A DNA stretch of 64,000 bases, taken from assembly GCF_023502145.1 (NCBI RefSeq), contig NZ_JAMFLI010000003.1, positions 1 to 64,000 of the forward strand, in the 5' to 3' direction. Below, one piece after another: positions 35,448 through 44,189 of this stretch; position 1 is the stretch's first letter, and each line of letters opens with the position of its first letter. Origin of the DNA: Craterilacuibacter sp. RT1T (GTDB lineage: Bacteria; Pseudomonadota; Gammaproteobacteria; Burkholderiales; Chromobacteriaceae). The notes beneath the pieces were generated by a model. That model was not told where the DNA came from and searched no databases. It saw only the letters and a program-made list of their open reading frames with translations. The translations under genes and the position numbers were made by a program.

Positions 35448-36938
35448 TTAGCAGAGTTTGATCAGGGTGCTCTTCAGTTCCGAATACTTTTCCATTGCAT
35501 GCAAGGACTTGTCGCGACCGTTGCCGGACTGTTTAAAACCACCGAAGGGGAAGTTCATGTCTCCGCCTTCGTCGTAGCAATTGACCCATACGGTGCCGGC
35601 CCTGAGTGCACGCGACACCTTATGCGCGGTTGAAAGATCCGAAGTCCAGACCGCCGCTGCCAGGCCATATTCGCTATCGTTGGCAATGCGGATGGCTTCT
35701 TCGACGGTATCGAAGGTAATCACCGACAGTACCGGTCCAAAGATTTCCTCGCGGCAGATGGTCAAATCGGCACGCGCACAGTCGAACGCGGTCGGTTCGA
35801 TAAATAAGCCTTGCTCAAGATGTGTTGCTTTCCCGCCACAAATCAGCGTGGCGCCTTCACTCAAGCCTTTATCCACATAGGACAGTACCTTGTCGTACTG
35901 GATACGGTCGACGATGGCGCCCATGGCTGTGTCCGGGTTGAGCGGGTCACCCGGTTGCCAGCCTTGCGCGGCCTCCTTAAAGGCGGCGAGGAAGCTGTCC
36001 TTGATGTCGCGGTGTACCAGTACGCGCGAGCCTGCCGTGCACATTTCGCCCATATTGTAAAAGATGGCGGCAGCGGCCGTGCGGGCCGCTTTTTTAATGT
36101 CGGGGCAGTCCGGCAGAATGATGTTGGGCGACTTGCCGCCTAGCTCCAGCCAGGTGCGCTTGAGGTTAGATGCGGCGGCATCCGCCGCAATCAGCTTGCC
36201 GACGGCGGTCGAGCCGGTAAAGGCGATGCAGTCGATATCCATATGCAGCGCCAGCATTTTTCCGGTGTCGCCTGCGCCGGGAAGTACCTGGAAAATGCCG
36301 TCAGGAATGCCGGCTTCTTTGGCGAGCGCTGCCAGACGGATGGCGGTCAGCGGGGATTTTTCCGAAGGCTTGACGATCACGGCATTGCCTGCCGCCAAGG
36401 CTGGGCCGAACTTCCAGCTAGCCATCAGGATGGGGAAGTTCCATGGCACCACGGCGGCAACGACACCGATGGCTTCGCGGGTAACCAGGCCGACCAGCTT
36501 GGGGTCAACAGGTGCCACTTCTCCGCCAATTTTATCGATCGCTTCGGCAAACCATTCCACACAGTAGGCTGCACCGGCAACATCGACGCTTTGTGTGTCG
36601 GAAATGGGTTTGCCTACGTCCAGTGTTTCCAGTAGCGATAATTCATCGCTGTGTTCGCGTATCAGCGCGGCAAAGCGTTTGAGGATGCGTCCGCGTGCCA
36701 GCGGTGCCAGTGCTGACCACTCGCCGGACTCAAAGGCTTGGCGGGCGGCCTGAACAGCGGTATCGACCTCGCGCTGCCCGCACCAGGCAATCTGTGCCAG
36801 TGTCTGGCCATTGGCTGGGTTGACGCAGACAAAACTGCGGCCATCTTGAGCGGCGCTGTATTCGCCGGCGATAAAGGCGCGGCCTTCGATCTCAAGTTCG
36901 GTCGCAAGTTGTTGCCATTCGGGGTAGCTACGAGCCAT
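35448..36938 (-). CDS. puuC: Gamma-glutamyl-gamma-aminobutyraldehyde dehydrogenase (PuuC-like)
   Basis: This is a 496-residue NAD(P)-dependent aldehyde dehydrogenase. Key sites are VPWNFPILMASWK, the NAD motif FTGSTAVGKL, the catalytic Glu in LELGGKSPNI (about 265) and the nucleophile Cys in NMGEMCTAGSR (about 299). The FGGFKQSGNGRDKS C-terminal motif is typical of PuuC/AldB-type enzymes. It oxidises gamma-glutamyl-aminobutanal or aminobutanal in putrescine breakdown. ATG 36938 has ribosome site AGGAGA. It is transcribed with puuR (49 bp gap) away from the ald-puuD-puuA-spuC genes. Confidence 0.9.
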   Translation of the reverse strand: MARSYPEWQQLATELEIEGRAFIAGEYSAAQDGRSFVCVNPANGQTLAQIAWCGQREVDTAVQAARQAFESGEWSALAPLARGRILKRFAALIREHSDELSLLETLDVGKPISDTQSVDVAGAAYCVEWFAEAIDKIGGEVAPVDPKLVGLVTREAIGVVAAVVPWNFPILMASWKFGPALAAGNAVIVKPSEKSPLTAIRLAALAKEAGIPDGIFQVLPGAGDTGKMLALHMDIDCIAFTGSTAVGKLIAADAAASNLKRTWLELGGKSPNIILPDCPDIKKAARTAAAAIFYNMGEMCTAGSRVLVHRDIKDSFLAAFKEAAQGWQPGDPLNPDTAMGAIVDRIQYDKVLSYVDKGLSEGATLICGGKATHLEQGLFIEPTAFDCARADLTICREEIFGPVLSVITFDTVEEAIRIANDSEYGLAAAVWTSDLSTAHKVSRALRAGTVWVNCYDEGGDMNFPFGGFKQSGNGRDKSLHAMEKYSELKSTLIKLC

Positions 36939-36987
36939 GGTGTGTCTCCTTTGTTGTTTTCTTGCAAATAGTGGGTGGTGATGCGGT

Positions 36988-37533
36988 TTAAAAAGTCGGC
37001 GGTGAGTTGGCGCTGACAATTTCGCATGGCGAAAGACCCAGATTGCGGAAGCGGTGTGGTAAACGGCTATCGAAGTAATAGGCATCGCCGGGGCCCAGTT
37101 CGCGTTGTTCTCCATCGACGGTCAGTTCTATCCGTCCGCTAATCACGACACCGCCTTCTTGCCCTTCATGCTCCAGCATATCCGGGCCCGTATCGGCACC
37201 GGGCTCATAATGTTCTTTGAGGATGGCGAGCTCACGCTTGGGGTGTGCCATGCCGACCAGCAAGAGCTTGATTTCCTCATTGCCCAGATTCGGTAACTCT
37301 TCACCCTGATAAAACACCGTAGGTGCCCGCGGCTCTGCATCGAAGGTGAAAAAATCGGCCAGCGTCATCGGCAGGCCTTCCAGTACCTTTTTCAGCGAGC
37401 TAATCGATGGGCTGACCCGGTTCTGTTCGATCAATGAAATGGTGCCGTTGGTCACGCCGGCGCGTTTGGCGAGCTCGCGTTGAGACAGGCTCAGGCGTTC
37501 GCGCACCATTTTTAGTCTTGCTCCAATATCCAT
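36988..37533 (-). CDS. puuR: PuuR-type HTH-cupin repressor
   Basis: This is a 181-residue regulator. The XRE-type helix-turn-helix covers about 5-60 (RLSLSQRELAKRAGVTNGTISLIEQNRVSPSI, seen as separate helices). The cupin effector domain is at about 105-178 (GQEGGVVISGRIEL and PGDAYYFDSRLPHRFRN). It matches E. coli PuuR, which represses the putrescine genes and is relieved by putrescine. It is placed divergent to ald-puuD-puuA-spuC and upstream of puuC, so it probably controls both directions from the shared gap. Confidence 0.9.
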   Translation of the reverse strand: MDIGARLKMVRERLSLSQRELAKRAGVTNGTISLIEQNRVSPSISSLKKVLEGLPMTLADFFTFDAEPRAPTVFYQGEELPNLGNEEIKLLLVGMAHPKRELAILKEHYEPGADTGPDMLEHEGQEGGVVISGRIELTVDGEQRELGPGDAYYFDSRLPHRFRNLGLSPCEIVSANSPPTF

Positions 37534-37545
37534 GTCTTCCGGCCT

Positions 37546-37659
37546 TTGTTGTCTGATGTTAATAATATTAGACGAATAATGTTAAGTAAATTGTTGTCTG
37601 TTCAGACATTGTTGCGATGCAAAATGGAAGATCATTGCAAATTGGCTATTTTGTAGCCA
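37546..37659. promoter_or_regulatory. Probable PuuR operator region
   Basis: The decamer TTGTTGTCTG occurs twice as a direct repeat (37546-37555 and 37591-37600), 45 bp apart. The second copy runs into a perfect dyad TGTCTG-TT-CAGACA (37595-37608). Further downstream is the dyad TGGCTA-TTTTG-TAGCCA (37643-37659). The first copy overlaps the region just ahead of puuR. Assigning these to PuuR is inference from position. Confidence 0.45.
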
Positions 37660-37744
37660 GTATCAGGGTATTGCTTTGCCATGATGTAAATTTTTTTAAA
37701 CGCACCCAAGTTGAAGTGTCTACATAGTATGACAGGAGACTGTG

Positions 37745-38869
37745 ATGTTGATTGGCGTTCCGAAAGAGATCAAGGTTCACGAGTACCGCGTCGGTTTGAC
37801 GCCATCCGGTGTGCGCGAGTTGGTGGTGCACGGCCACGAGGTGGTGGTGCAGTCTCAGGCCGGGCTCGGCGTAGGTTTTACTGATGAGCATTACATCCAG
37901 GCGGGTGCGTCCATCGCATCGGCTGCATCAGAGATTTTTGCCCGTGCCGACATGATCTGCAAGGTCAAGGAGCCGCAAGCCATCGAATGCCGGATGCTGC
38001 GTCCGGGGCAATTGCTGTTTACCTATTTGCATCTGGCGCCGGACCCGGACCAGACGCGTTTGCTGGTTGACTCGGGAGCCATTGCCGTGGCTTACGAGAC
38101 GGTGACCGATGACAAGGGGGGCTTGCCGTTATTGGCACCGATGTCGGAAGTGGCTGGGCGCATGGCGATACAGGCTGGTGCACATGCGCTGGAAAAGGCG
38201 CAAGGCGGTCGTGGCGTGCTTCTGGGCGGCGTACCCGGGGTCGCACCAGCCAAGGTGGTGGTGCTAGGGGGCGGCGTTGTGGGCTTGAATGCTGCGCGCA
38301 TGGCCATGGGGCTGGGAGCGGAAGTCGCCATTCTCGACAAGTCGCTGCCACGGCTTAAAGAAATCGACATGTTGTTTGGCGGGCGCATCAAGACCCTGAT
38401 GTCCAATAGCGTCAATATCGATGAGTCCATACGCGAAGCCGATATGGTAATTGGCGCGGTGCTGATTCCGGGCGCGGCCGCGCCCAAACTGGTGACGCGC
38501 AAGATGCTGGGCTGCATGAAGCCCGGCGCGGTACTGGTGGATGTGGCCATTGATCAGGGCGGCTGCTTTGAAACCAGTCGGCCGACCACGCATAAAGAGC
38601 CGACCTATGTTGTCGATGGCATCGTTCACTATTGTGTGGCCAATATGCCTGGTGGTGTGGCGCGTACTGCGACCATGGCACTGACCAATGCCACTTTGCC
38701 TTATGCGCTGGAGTTGGCCGATAAGGGCTGGGCACGGGCTTTGCTTGATAATGCCCATCTGCGCGATGGCTTGAATGTGTGCTGCGGACAGGTGACTTAC
38801 GCCGCTGTCGCTAACGCACTGGGTTATCCATTTATTAAGCCGCTGGATGCCATCAAGGCTGCCGGCTGA
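37745..38869 (+). CDS. ald: Alanine dehydrogenase
   Basis: This is a 374-residue NAD-dependent L-alanine dehydrogenase (L-alanine + NAD+ to pyruvate + ammonia + NADH). The N-terminus MLIGVPKEIKVHEYRVGLTP is typical. Catalytic Lys and His are in KVKEPQ and the TYLHLA segment. The NAD-binding fold shows VVLGGGVVGLNAARMA, and DVAIDQGGCFETSRPTTH is a family signature. ATG 37745 is preferred over GTG 37742 because AGGAG is then 6 nt away. Its place in front of puuD-puuA-spuC suggests it recycles alanine made by the pyruvate-dependent polyamine aminotransferase at the end of the operon. Confidence 0.95.
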   Translation: MLIGVPKEIKVHEYRVGLTPSGVRELVVHGHEVVVQSQAGLGVGFTDEHYIQAGASIASAASEIFARADMICKVKEPQAIECRMLRPGQLLFTYLHLAPDPDQTRLLVDSGAIAVAYETVTDDKGGLPLLAPMSEVAGRMAIQAGAHALEKAQGGRGVLLGGVPGVAPAKVVVLGGGVVGLNAARMAMGLGAEVAILDKSLPRLKEIDMLFGGRIKTLMSNSVNIDESIREADMVIGAVLIPGAAAPKLVTRKMLGCMKPGAVLVDVAIDQGGCFETSRPTTHKEPTYVVDGIVHYCVANMPGGVARTATMALTNATLPYALELADKGWARALLDNAHLRDGLNVCCGQVTYAAVANALGYPFIKPLDAIKAAG

Positions 38870-38887
38870 TTTTTGATCAGAGGTCGT

Positions 38888-39658
38888 ATGTTGCACAAAC
38901 CCGTAATCGGTATCCCCTGTGACGTCAAGATGATAGGGCATTTCCCTTTTCATGCCGTCGGCGACAAATATGTCGCTGCGGCCGCTGGGGCGGCGGGCGG
39001 CGTACCTGTCCTTATTCCGTCACTCGGGGACGAGGATCAGATCCGCGCCTTGCTGCAACTGGTTGATGGCTTGCTATTGCCCGGTTCGCCGTCAAACGTC
39101 GAGCCGGCGCATTATCAGGGCGAGCCTAGCCGTGCAGGTACTTTGCATGATCCGGCACGCGATGCGACCACCTTGCCGCTGATCCGGCTGGCTCTGGAGG
39201 CCGGCGTGCCCTTGCTGGGGATTTGTCGCGGTTTTCAGGAGATCAATGTCGCCCTAGGGGGGGAGCTCTACCAGCATGTGCAGGAAGAGGACGGCAAGAT
39301 GGATCACCGCGAGCCGGACACCGATGATCTTGAGCAAATGTATGGCCCTGCGCACGAGTTGGCGATTACGCCGGATGGCTGGCTGCATGGCTGGACCGGC
39401 AAGACGCAGGCGCGCATCAATTCCATTCATCAGCAGGGCATCAAGCGGCTGGCCGAGTCACTGGTGGCCGAGGGCTATGCCAGCGATGGCCTGGTCGAGG
39501 CGTACCGGGTAGAGGGTGCGCGTGCTTTTGCCTTTGCCGTGCAATGGCATCCGGAGTGGAAGTATTGGGAGAACACGCTTTCCCAGGCAATTTTCAAGGC
39601 TTTCGGTGACGCTTGCCGGGAGCGCCGTATGCGACGCGAGTCGTCGCTGACACGGTAA
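38888..39658 (+). CDS. puuD: Gamma-glutamyl-GABA hydrolase PuuD
   Basis: This is a 256-residue class I glutamine amidotransferase-like hydrolase that releases GABA and glutamate from gamma-glutamyl-GABA. The nucleophile Cys is in GICRGFQEINVALGG (about 110) and the catalytic His/Glu in FAVQWHPEW. The N-terminus KPVIGIPCD and the LLLPGSPSNVEPAHY loop match E. coli PuuD. ATG 38888 has AGAGG upstream; an in-frame TTG at 38873 is less likely. Gaps of 18 bp to ald and 38 bp to puuA indicate one operon. A G7 run occurs within the coding region (39257-39263). Confidence 0.92.
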   Translation: MLHKPVIGIPCDVKMIGHFPFHAVGDKYVAAAAGAAGGVPVLIPSLGDEDQIRALLQLVDGLLLPGSPSNVEPAHYQGEPSRAGTLHDPARDATTLPLIRLALEAGVPLLGICRGFQEINVALGGELYQHVQEEDGKMDHREPDTDDLEQMYGPAHELAITPDGWLHGWTGKTQARINSIHQQGIKRLAESLVAEGYASDGLVEAYRVEGARAFAFAVQWHPEWKYWENTLSQAIFKAFGDACRERRMRRESSLTR

Positions 39659-39696
39659 CCAGAGCCGGTAAACCGGCCGCAACACAAGGAAAGACC

Positions 39697-41031
39697 ATGT
39701 TTCAACAAAATCTAGACTGGCTGCGCGAACACCGTATCACCGAAATGGAGTGCATTGTTCCGGACATGACCGGAGTGGCGCGAGGCAAGATTGTGCCCAA
39801 GGATAAATTCATCAGCGAAACGGAAATGCGTCTTCCGGAGGCGGTGCTGATGCAGACCGTGACCGGTGACTATCCAGATGACAGCATGCTGGATCTGACC
39901 GATCCGGATATGGTGTTGCAACCGGACCCGGCGACCTTGCGTCTGGTGCCATGGGCGACCGACCCGACGGCACAGTTGATCTACGATTGCTTCCGTGCCG
40001 ATGGCACGCCGGTCGACATCGCGCCGCGTAACGTATTGCGTCGCGTACTGTCGCTGTACGACGCCAAGGGCTGGGCGCCGGTGGTGGCACCCGAGATGGA
40101 GTTTTACCTGCTGTCGCCCAACCCGGACCCGGATATTCCGTTGGCTCCGCCAGTCGGGCGTACCGGCCGTGCCGAATTCGGCCGCCGCTCTTACGCCATT
40201 GATGCGGTTAACGAGTTCGACCCGCTGTTCGAGGATATCTATGACTACTGCCATGCGCAGAATCTGGAAGTCGATACCCTGATTCACGAGGTTGGCACCG
40301 CGCAGATGGAGATCAATTTCCTGCACGGTGATGCGATGTCGCTGGCCGACCAGGTTTTCCTGTTCAAGCGTACCGTGCGTGAAGCTGCATTCCGTCACAA
40401 TATGTACGCCACCTTTATGGCCAAGCCGATGGAGAATGAGCCGGGCAGTGCCATGCATATCCACCAGAGTCTGGCGGACAAGGAAACCGGCAAGAACATT
40501 TTCAGCAATGCGGATGGTTCGCCATCCGATCTGTTCTTCAACTTCATCGCCGGCCTGCAGCATTATCTGCCGGAAGTGATGCCGCTGTTTGCACCGTATG
40601 TGAACTCGTTCCGCCGTCTGTCGCCTTATATGGCGGCACCGACCAACGTCGAGTGGGGCTACGACAACCGTACTGTGGGTCTGCGTGTGCCACACTCCAG
40701 TGCGGCCGGCCGTCGGGTAGAAAACCGTGTACCGGGTGTGGACGTCAACCCGTATATCGCCATGGCCGCTACGCTGGCCTGTGGTTATCTTGGCATCATC
40801 AAGAATATGAAGCCGCGCGACCCGTGCCAGAGCGATGCCTATGAGCTGCCTTACCAGTTCCCGCATTCCACCGAAGAGTCCCTGGTCCGTCTGGCGCGCT
40901 GCGAAGATATCGCCGAAATCCTGGGGCCGCGCTTCGTGAAAATGTATGTCGGGATGAAACAGAAGGAATTCTCCGAATACTTCCGCGTGATCAGCCCGTG
41001 GGAGCGCAAGTTCCTGCTGCTGCACGTCTAA
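39697..41031 (+). CDS. puuA: Gamma-glutamylputrescine synthetase (glutamine synthetase family)
   Basis: This is a 444-residue member of the glutamine synthetase superfamily (type III-like, PuuA/SpuI group). It ligates glutamate to putrescine or another polyamine using ATP. Catalytic features are PDMTGVARGKIV near the N-terminus, APEMEFYLLS (metal Glu), HEVGTAQMEINF, GSAMHIHQSL (ATP/metal His) and VPHSSAAGRRVENRVPG. The context with puuD, puuC and puuR supports PuuA over a true GlnA. ATG 39697 has ribosome site AAGGA. A terminator follows at 41050. Confidence 0.9.
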   Translation: MFQQNLDWLREHRITEMECIVPDMTGVARGKIVPKDKFISETEMRLPEAVLMQTVTGDYPDDSMLDLTDPDMVLQPDPATLRLVPWATDPTAQLIYDCFRADGTPVDIAPRNVLRRVLSLYDAKGWAPVVAPEMEFYLLSPNPDPDIPLAPPVGRTGRAEFGRRSYAIDAVNEFDPLFEDIYDYCHAQNLEVDTLIHEVGTAQMEINFLHGDAMSLADQVFLFKRTVREAAFRHNMYATFMAKPMENEPGSAMHIHQSLADKETGKNIFSNADGSPSDLFFNFIAGLQHYLPEVMPLFAPYVNSFRRLSPYMAAPTNVEWGYDNRTVGLRVPHSSAAGRRVENRVPGVDVNPYIAMAATLACGYLGIIKNMKPRDPCQSDAYELPYQFPHSTEESLVRLARCEDIAEILGPRFVKMYVGMKQKEFSEYFRVISPWERKFLLLHV

Positions 41032-41049
41032 CCCTGTCGTATAAACCGG

Positions 41050-41072
41050 CACCCGCTGCGGCGGGTGTTTTT
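41050..41072 (+). terminator. Terminator between puuA and the aminotransferase gene
   Basis: CACCCGC-TGCG-GCGGGTG followed by TTTTT lies 18 bp after the puuA stop and 17 bp before the next start. It may partly uncouple the aminotransferase from the upstream genes. Confidence 0.75.
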
Positions 41073-41088
41073 ACAAGAGGAGAAGCTG

Positions 41089-42465
41089 ATGAGCCAGCAA
41101 CATACCACCCAAGATTGGCGCGACATGGATGCCGCACACCACCTGCATCCGTTTTCCGATACCAAGGGGCTGAATGCGCAAGGTGCGCGTGTGATTACTC
41201 ATGCGGACGGTATCTACTTGTGGGATTCGGAAGGCAACAAGATCACTGACGGCATGGCCGGGCTGTGGTGCGTGAATATCGGCTACGGGCGCAAGGATTT
41301 GCCTGAAGTAGCCAAGCGCCAGATGGAAGAGCTGGCTTATTACAATACCTTCTTCAAAACGACTCACCCCAAGGTGGCTGAACTGTCGGCCCTGCTGGCC
41401 AGCGTCGCGCCGGATGGTTTCGAGCATGTGTTTTATACCAACTCGGGCTCGGAGTCGGTCGATACCATGATACGCATGGTGCGCCATTACTGGAGTTCGG
41501 TTGGCAAGCCGGAGAAAAAGGTGCTGATCGGGCGCTGGAACGGTTATCACGGCTCGACCATAGGGGGCGCCAGTCTGGGTGGCATGAGCTATATGCACGA
41601 GCAGGGCGATCTGCCGATTCACGGTATCGTGCACGTCGAGCAGCCCTGGTACTACAAGCACGGCAAGGATTTGACGCCGGAAGAGTTCGGCATTCAAGCG
41701 GCGCAGTGGATAGAAGCCAAGATACTGGAAGTCGGCGCGGACAAGGTCGCCGCCTTTGTCGGCGAGCCTATCCAGGGGGCGGGCGGCGTGATTATTCCGC
41801 CATCGACCTACTGGCCTGAAGTCGAGCGCATCTGCCGCAAATACGATGTGCTGCTGGTGGCCGATGAGGTGATCTGCGGTTTCGGTCGTACCGGCGAATG
41901 GTTCGGCCAGACGCACTTCGGTTTTAAGCCTGATGTATTTACCACGGCCAAGGGTTTGTCGTCCGGCTACTTGCCTATCGGTGCGGTGTTTGTCGGTGAG
42001 CGCGTGGCACGCGGCCTGATCGAAGAGGGCGGCGACTTTAATCACGGCTTTACCTACTCCGGTCATCCGGTGTGTGCCGCTGTTGCACATGCCAATGTGG
42101 CTGCATTGCGTGACGAGGGTATTGTCGAGCAAGTCAAGAACGACACCGGCCCTTATATGCAGCAGCGCTGGCGTGAGGTGTTCGGCCAGTTTGCCCATGT
42201 GGACGATGTGCGCGGGGTTGGCCTGATCCAGGCATTCACTCTGGTGAAAAACAAGGCGACACGCGAATTGTTTGATAACTGGGGTGAGACCGGCACGATG
42301 TGCCGCGATATTTTCTTCAAGCACAACCTGATTATGCGTGCTTGTGGTGACCATATCGTGTGTGCGCCACCTTTGGTAATTACCAAGGCTGAAATCGATG
42401 CCATGCTGGAAACGGCGGCAGCCTGCCTGCAGGAGTTTGAGCAGCTTGTTGCTGCGCGGCCATAA
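41089..42465 (+). CDS. spuC: Polyamine:pyruvate aminotransferase (SpuC-like)
   Basis: This is a 458-residue class III PLP-dependent aminotransferase of the SpuC/omega-transaminase type. Features are the substrate loop AGLWCVNIGYGRKDL, YTNSGSESVDTMIRMVRHYW, WNGYHGSTIGGASLGG, LLVADEVICGFGRTGEWFG (Asp for PLP) and Schiff-base Lys in TTAKGLSSGYLPIGA (about residue 289). It would move the amino group of putrescine to pyruvate, giving 4-aminobutanal and alanine. The product aldehyde suits PuuC, and alanine suits the adjacent alanine dehydrogenase. ATG 41089 has ribosome site AGGAG. Confidence 0.9.
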   Translation: MSQQHTTQDWRDMDAAHHLHPFSDTKGLNAQGARVITHADGIYLWDSEGNKITDGMAGLWCVNIGYGRKDLPEVAKRQMEELAYYNTFFKTTHPKVAELSALLASVAPDGFEHVFYTNSGSESVDTMIRMVRHYWSSVGKPEKKVLIGRWNGYHGSTIGGASLGGMSYMHEQGDLPIHGIVHVEQPWYYKHGKDLTPEEFGIQAAQWIEAKILEVGADKVAAFVGEPIQGAGGVIIPPSTYWPEVERICRKYDVLLVADEVICGFGRTGEWFGQTHFGFKPDVFTTAKGLSSGYLPIGAVFVGERVARGLIEEGGDFNHGFTYSGHPVCAAVAHANVAALRDEGIVEQVKNDTGPYMQQRWREVFGQFAHVDDVRGVGLIQAFTLVKNKATRELFDNWGETGTMCRDIFFKHNLIMRACGDHIVCAPPLVITKAEIDAMLETAAACLQEFEQLVAARP

Positions 42466-42486
42466 ATTTTCTAAGGATGTAAACGC

Positions 42487-42548
42487 GGGGAGTCGGAGCC
42501 TTGGTCGCTGCACGCCATGACCAAGGCTCCGGCTCCCCATGTTTTTTA
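42487..42548 (+). terminator. Strong terminator at the end of the polyamine operon
   Basis: A 20-bp stem (42487-42506 with 42519-42538, one G-U pair) with a 12-nt loop is followed by ATG and a T6 run. It is one of the longest stems in the window. Confidence 0.9.
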
Positions 42549-42573
42549 TTGCTTGATTTGCCCGCTGCGCTTT

Positions 42574-42693
42574 TTAGTCTTTTTCTTTCAATAAAAACCG
42601 TTTGAGTAGGTACAGAATAGTGAACTGCAGTATCACAATGATGGCGATAGAAAAGATGATTTCCCATACTACGCTGCTGAACAATTCACGCAT
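42574..42693 (-). CDS. 39-residue single-span membrane protein, unrecognised
   Basis: On the minus strand, ATG 42693 opens a 39-codon frame ending at TAA 42574. The peptide begins MRELFSSVVWEII, continues as one hydrophobic helix (about residues 8-30, rich in Ile, Val, Leu and Phe) and ends in a basic tail KRFLLKEKD. That is the usual look of a small bacterial inner-membrane protein with its C-terminus in the cytosol. A strong ribosome site GGGGAG lies six bases before the ATG. It is convergent with spuC and divergent from motA. I do not recognise a family, and the frame is too short for default gene callers. Confidence 0.55.
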   Translation of the reverse strand: MRELFSSVVWEIIFSIAIIVILQFTILYLLKRFLLKEKD

Positions 42694-43313
42694 CGTGCGC
42701 TCCCCGAGACACTCTTTCACTGGTCAATAGCTTAGATCTGTCATGGTTGGGTGTGTTGGCCGGTTTTATTGTTTGCAATAGCAAGGCCTATGACTTTGAT
42801 TGTGCTTTGATTTTATGGCTTTAGTGTATTAAGTTTTTGTGTTGATAAATTGAAATGAGGCGGTGAGTGTGGGGATGCTGCCTTGGTCTTTGTTGTTGAA
42901 TAGGATTTTTGTCGGCTTTGTGCGATTTAATATATTAAAATCAAAGGCTTGTATTTTTTTGTTTGGTTCTTGTATGAGGCGGGAGTGATACGCTGATGGT
43001 TTTGGGCTGCGATCGCCAGTTGATTTTTAATTATTGCTGTTGTTTGTATGCAACTTTGCGTGGCAGCTTGAAAATGGGTTGGGGGCTGTGTGCCGGCACG
43101 GTGGCGCACAAATCCGGCATTTGCTTGATGCAGGGCATGTCGTTGATGCTTGTGGTGAGTGTTGTTGCATTTGCTTACGGGTGACTATAGTTATAGGGTG
43201 TAATACAATAAAAAAAGTTTCTTATTTGCGAGTGTCGAGTGCACTGTCCATCGCCTTGCTGTTGCGAAGGGTGTGCATCTCCGGCTTAGCTTCAGCTTTC
43301 CCCAAGGGTATAC
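42694..43313. other. 620-bp AT-rich intergenic region ahead of motA
   Basis: No coding region with a ribosome site is supported. The stretch is AT-rich and T-rich on the plus strand, unlike the coding DNA around it. A possible motA promoter is at 43162-43191. I did not find a convincing flagellar sigma-28 site. Confidence 0.45.
43162..43191 (+). promoter_or_regulatory. Possible motA promoter
   Basis: TTGTTG (43162-43167), 18 bp, TATAGT (43186-43191) resembles a sigma-70 site 123 bp before motA. The match is modest. Confidence 0.3.
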
Positions 43314-44174
43314 ATGTTTATTCCTATCGGTTATGTGGTCATTCTGGCAGCCTGTTTCGGGGGGTTTGCGCTGGCAGGGGGGCATCTGGCATCGCTGTTT
43401 CAGCCGGTCGAATTATTGATTATTGGTGGTGCCGGCTTTGGTGCTTTTTTGGCCGCCCACGGTGGCGCGCCACTCAAAGCGACCGGGAAAGCATTGCCCA
43501 AGGTATTTAAGGCCTCGCCATACAGCAAAGCCTTCTATATGGACTTGTTTGCTCTGCTGTTCGAGATCTTGGCCAAAGTCAGGAAAGAGGGCTTGATGTC
43601 GGTTGAGGCCGACGTCGAGGCACCAGAGAGTAGTCCTTTATTTGCCAAGTACCCGGCGATACTGGCGGATCATCATGTTGTCGAATTTATTACCGATTAT
43701 TTGCGGCTGATGGTGGGCGGTAGCCTGAATGCCTTCGAAATAGAAAACCTGATGGATGTGGAGCTGGAAACCCATCACCACGAAGCAGAAGTGCCGATTG
43801 GCGCGGTCAAGAGTCTGGCCGATGGCTTGCCTGCTTTTGGTATTGTGGCCGCAGTGATGGGGGTGGTGCATACCATGGAATCGGTCGGCTTGCCGCCGGC
43901 TGAATTGGGCAAGCTGATCGGTGCGGCGCTGGTGGGTACATTTGTCGGTATTTTGCTGGCCTACGGTTTTGTCGCGCCAATTGCTACCGCGATGGAGCAT
44001 AAACTGGCTGATCAGACCCGCGTGTTCCAGACGATCAAAGTCACTTTGCTGGCAAGCCTGAATGGCTATGCGCCACAGGTTGCCGTCGAGTTTGGCCGCA
44101 AGGCACTGGCCGGGCCGGATCGTCCATCCTTCCGCGAGCTGGAAGAGCACGTCAAACAGGCCAAGGCCAAGTAA
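43314..44174 (+). CDS. motA: Flagellar motor stator protein MotA
   Basis: This is a 286-residue proton-channel stator subunit of the E. coli-like MotA length. It has four membrane helices (about 4-22, 28-47, 170-190 and 200-222) and a large cytoplasmic loop with the conserved charged face (KVRKEGLMSVEADVE). The pore segment is LPAFGIVAAVMGVVHTM and the third-helix region GAALVGTFVGILLAYGF. ATG 43314 has ribosome site AAGGGT. It pairs with motB 15 bp downstream. No other flagellar genes are in the window. Confidence 0.96.
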   Translation: MFIPIGYVVILAACFGGFALAGGHLASLFQPVELLIIGGAGFGAFLAAHGGAPLKATGKALPKVFKASPYSKAFYMDLFALLFEILAKVRKEGLMSVEADVEAPESSPLFAKYPAILADHHVVEFITDYLRLMVGGSLNAFEIENLMDVELETHHHEAEVPIGAVKSLADGLPAFGIVAAVMGVVHTMESVGLPPAELGKLIGAALVGTFVGILLAYGFVAPIATAMEHKLADQTRVFQTIKVTLLASLNGYAPQVAVEFGRKALAGPDRPSFRELEEHVKQAKAK

Positions 44175-44189
44175 GGCAGGAAAGACTAT

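Noticed and set aside
39257-39263. Seven-G run in puuD as a phase-variation tract
   Set aside because: Only G7, in a conserved GG-containing motif; below the length usually linked to slippage.
42996-43184. 62-codon plus-strand frame in the gap ahead of motA, with a hydrophobic end
   Set aside because: Cys-rich and irregular composition in T-rich DNA, and no ribosome site; probably non-coding.
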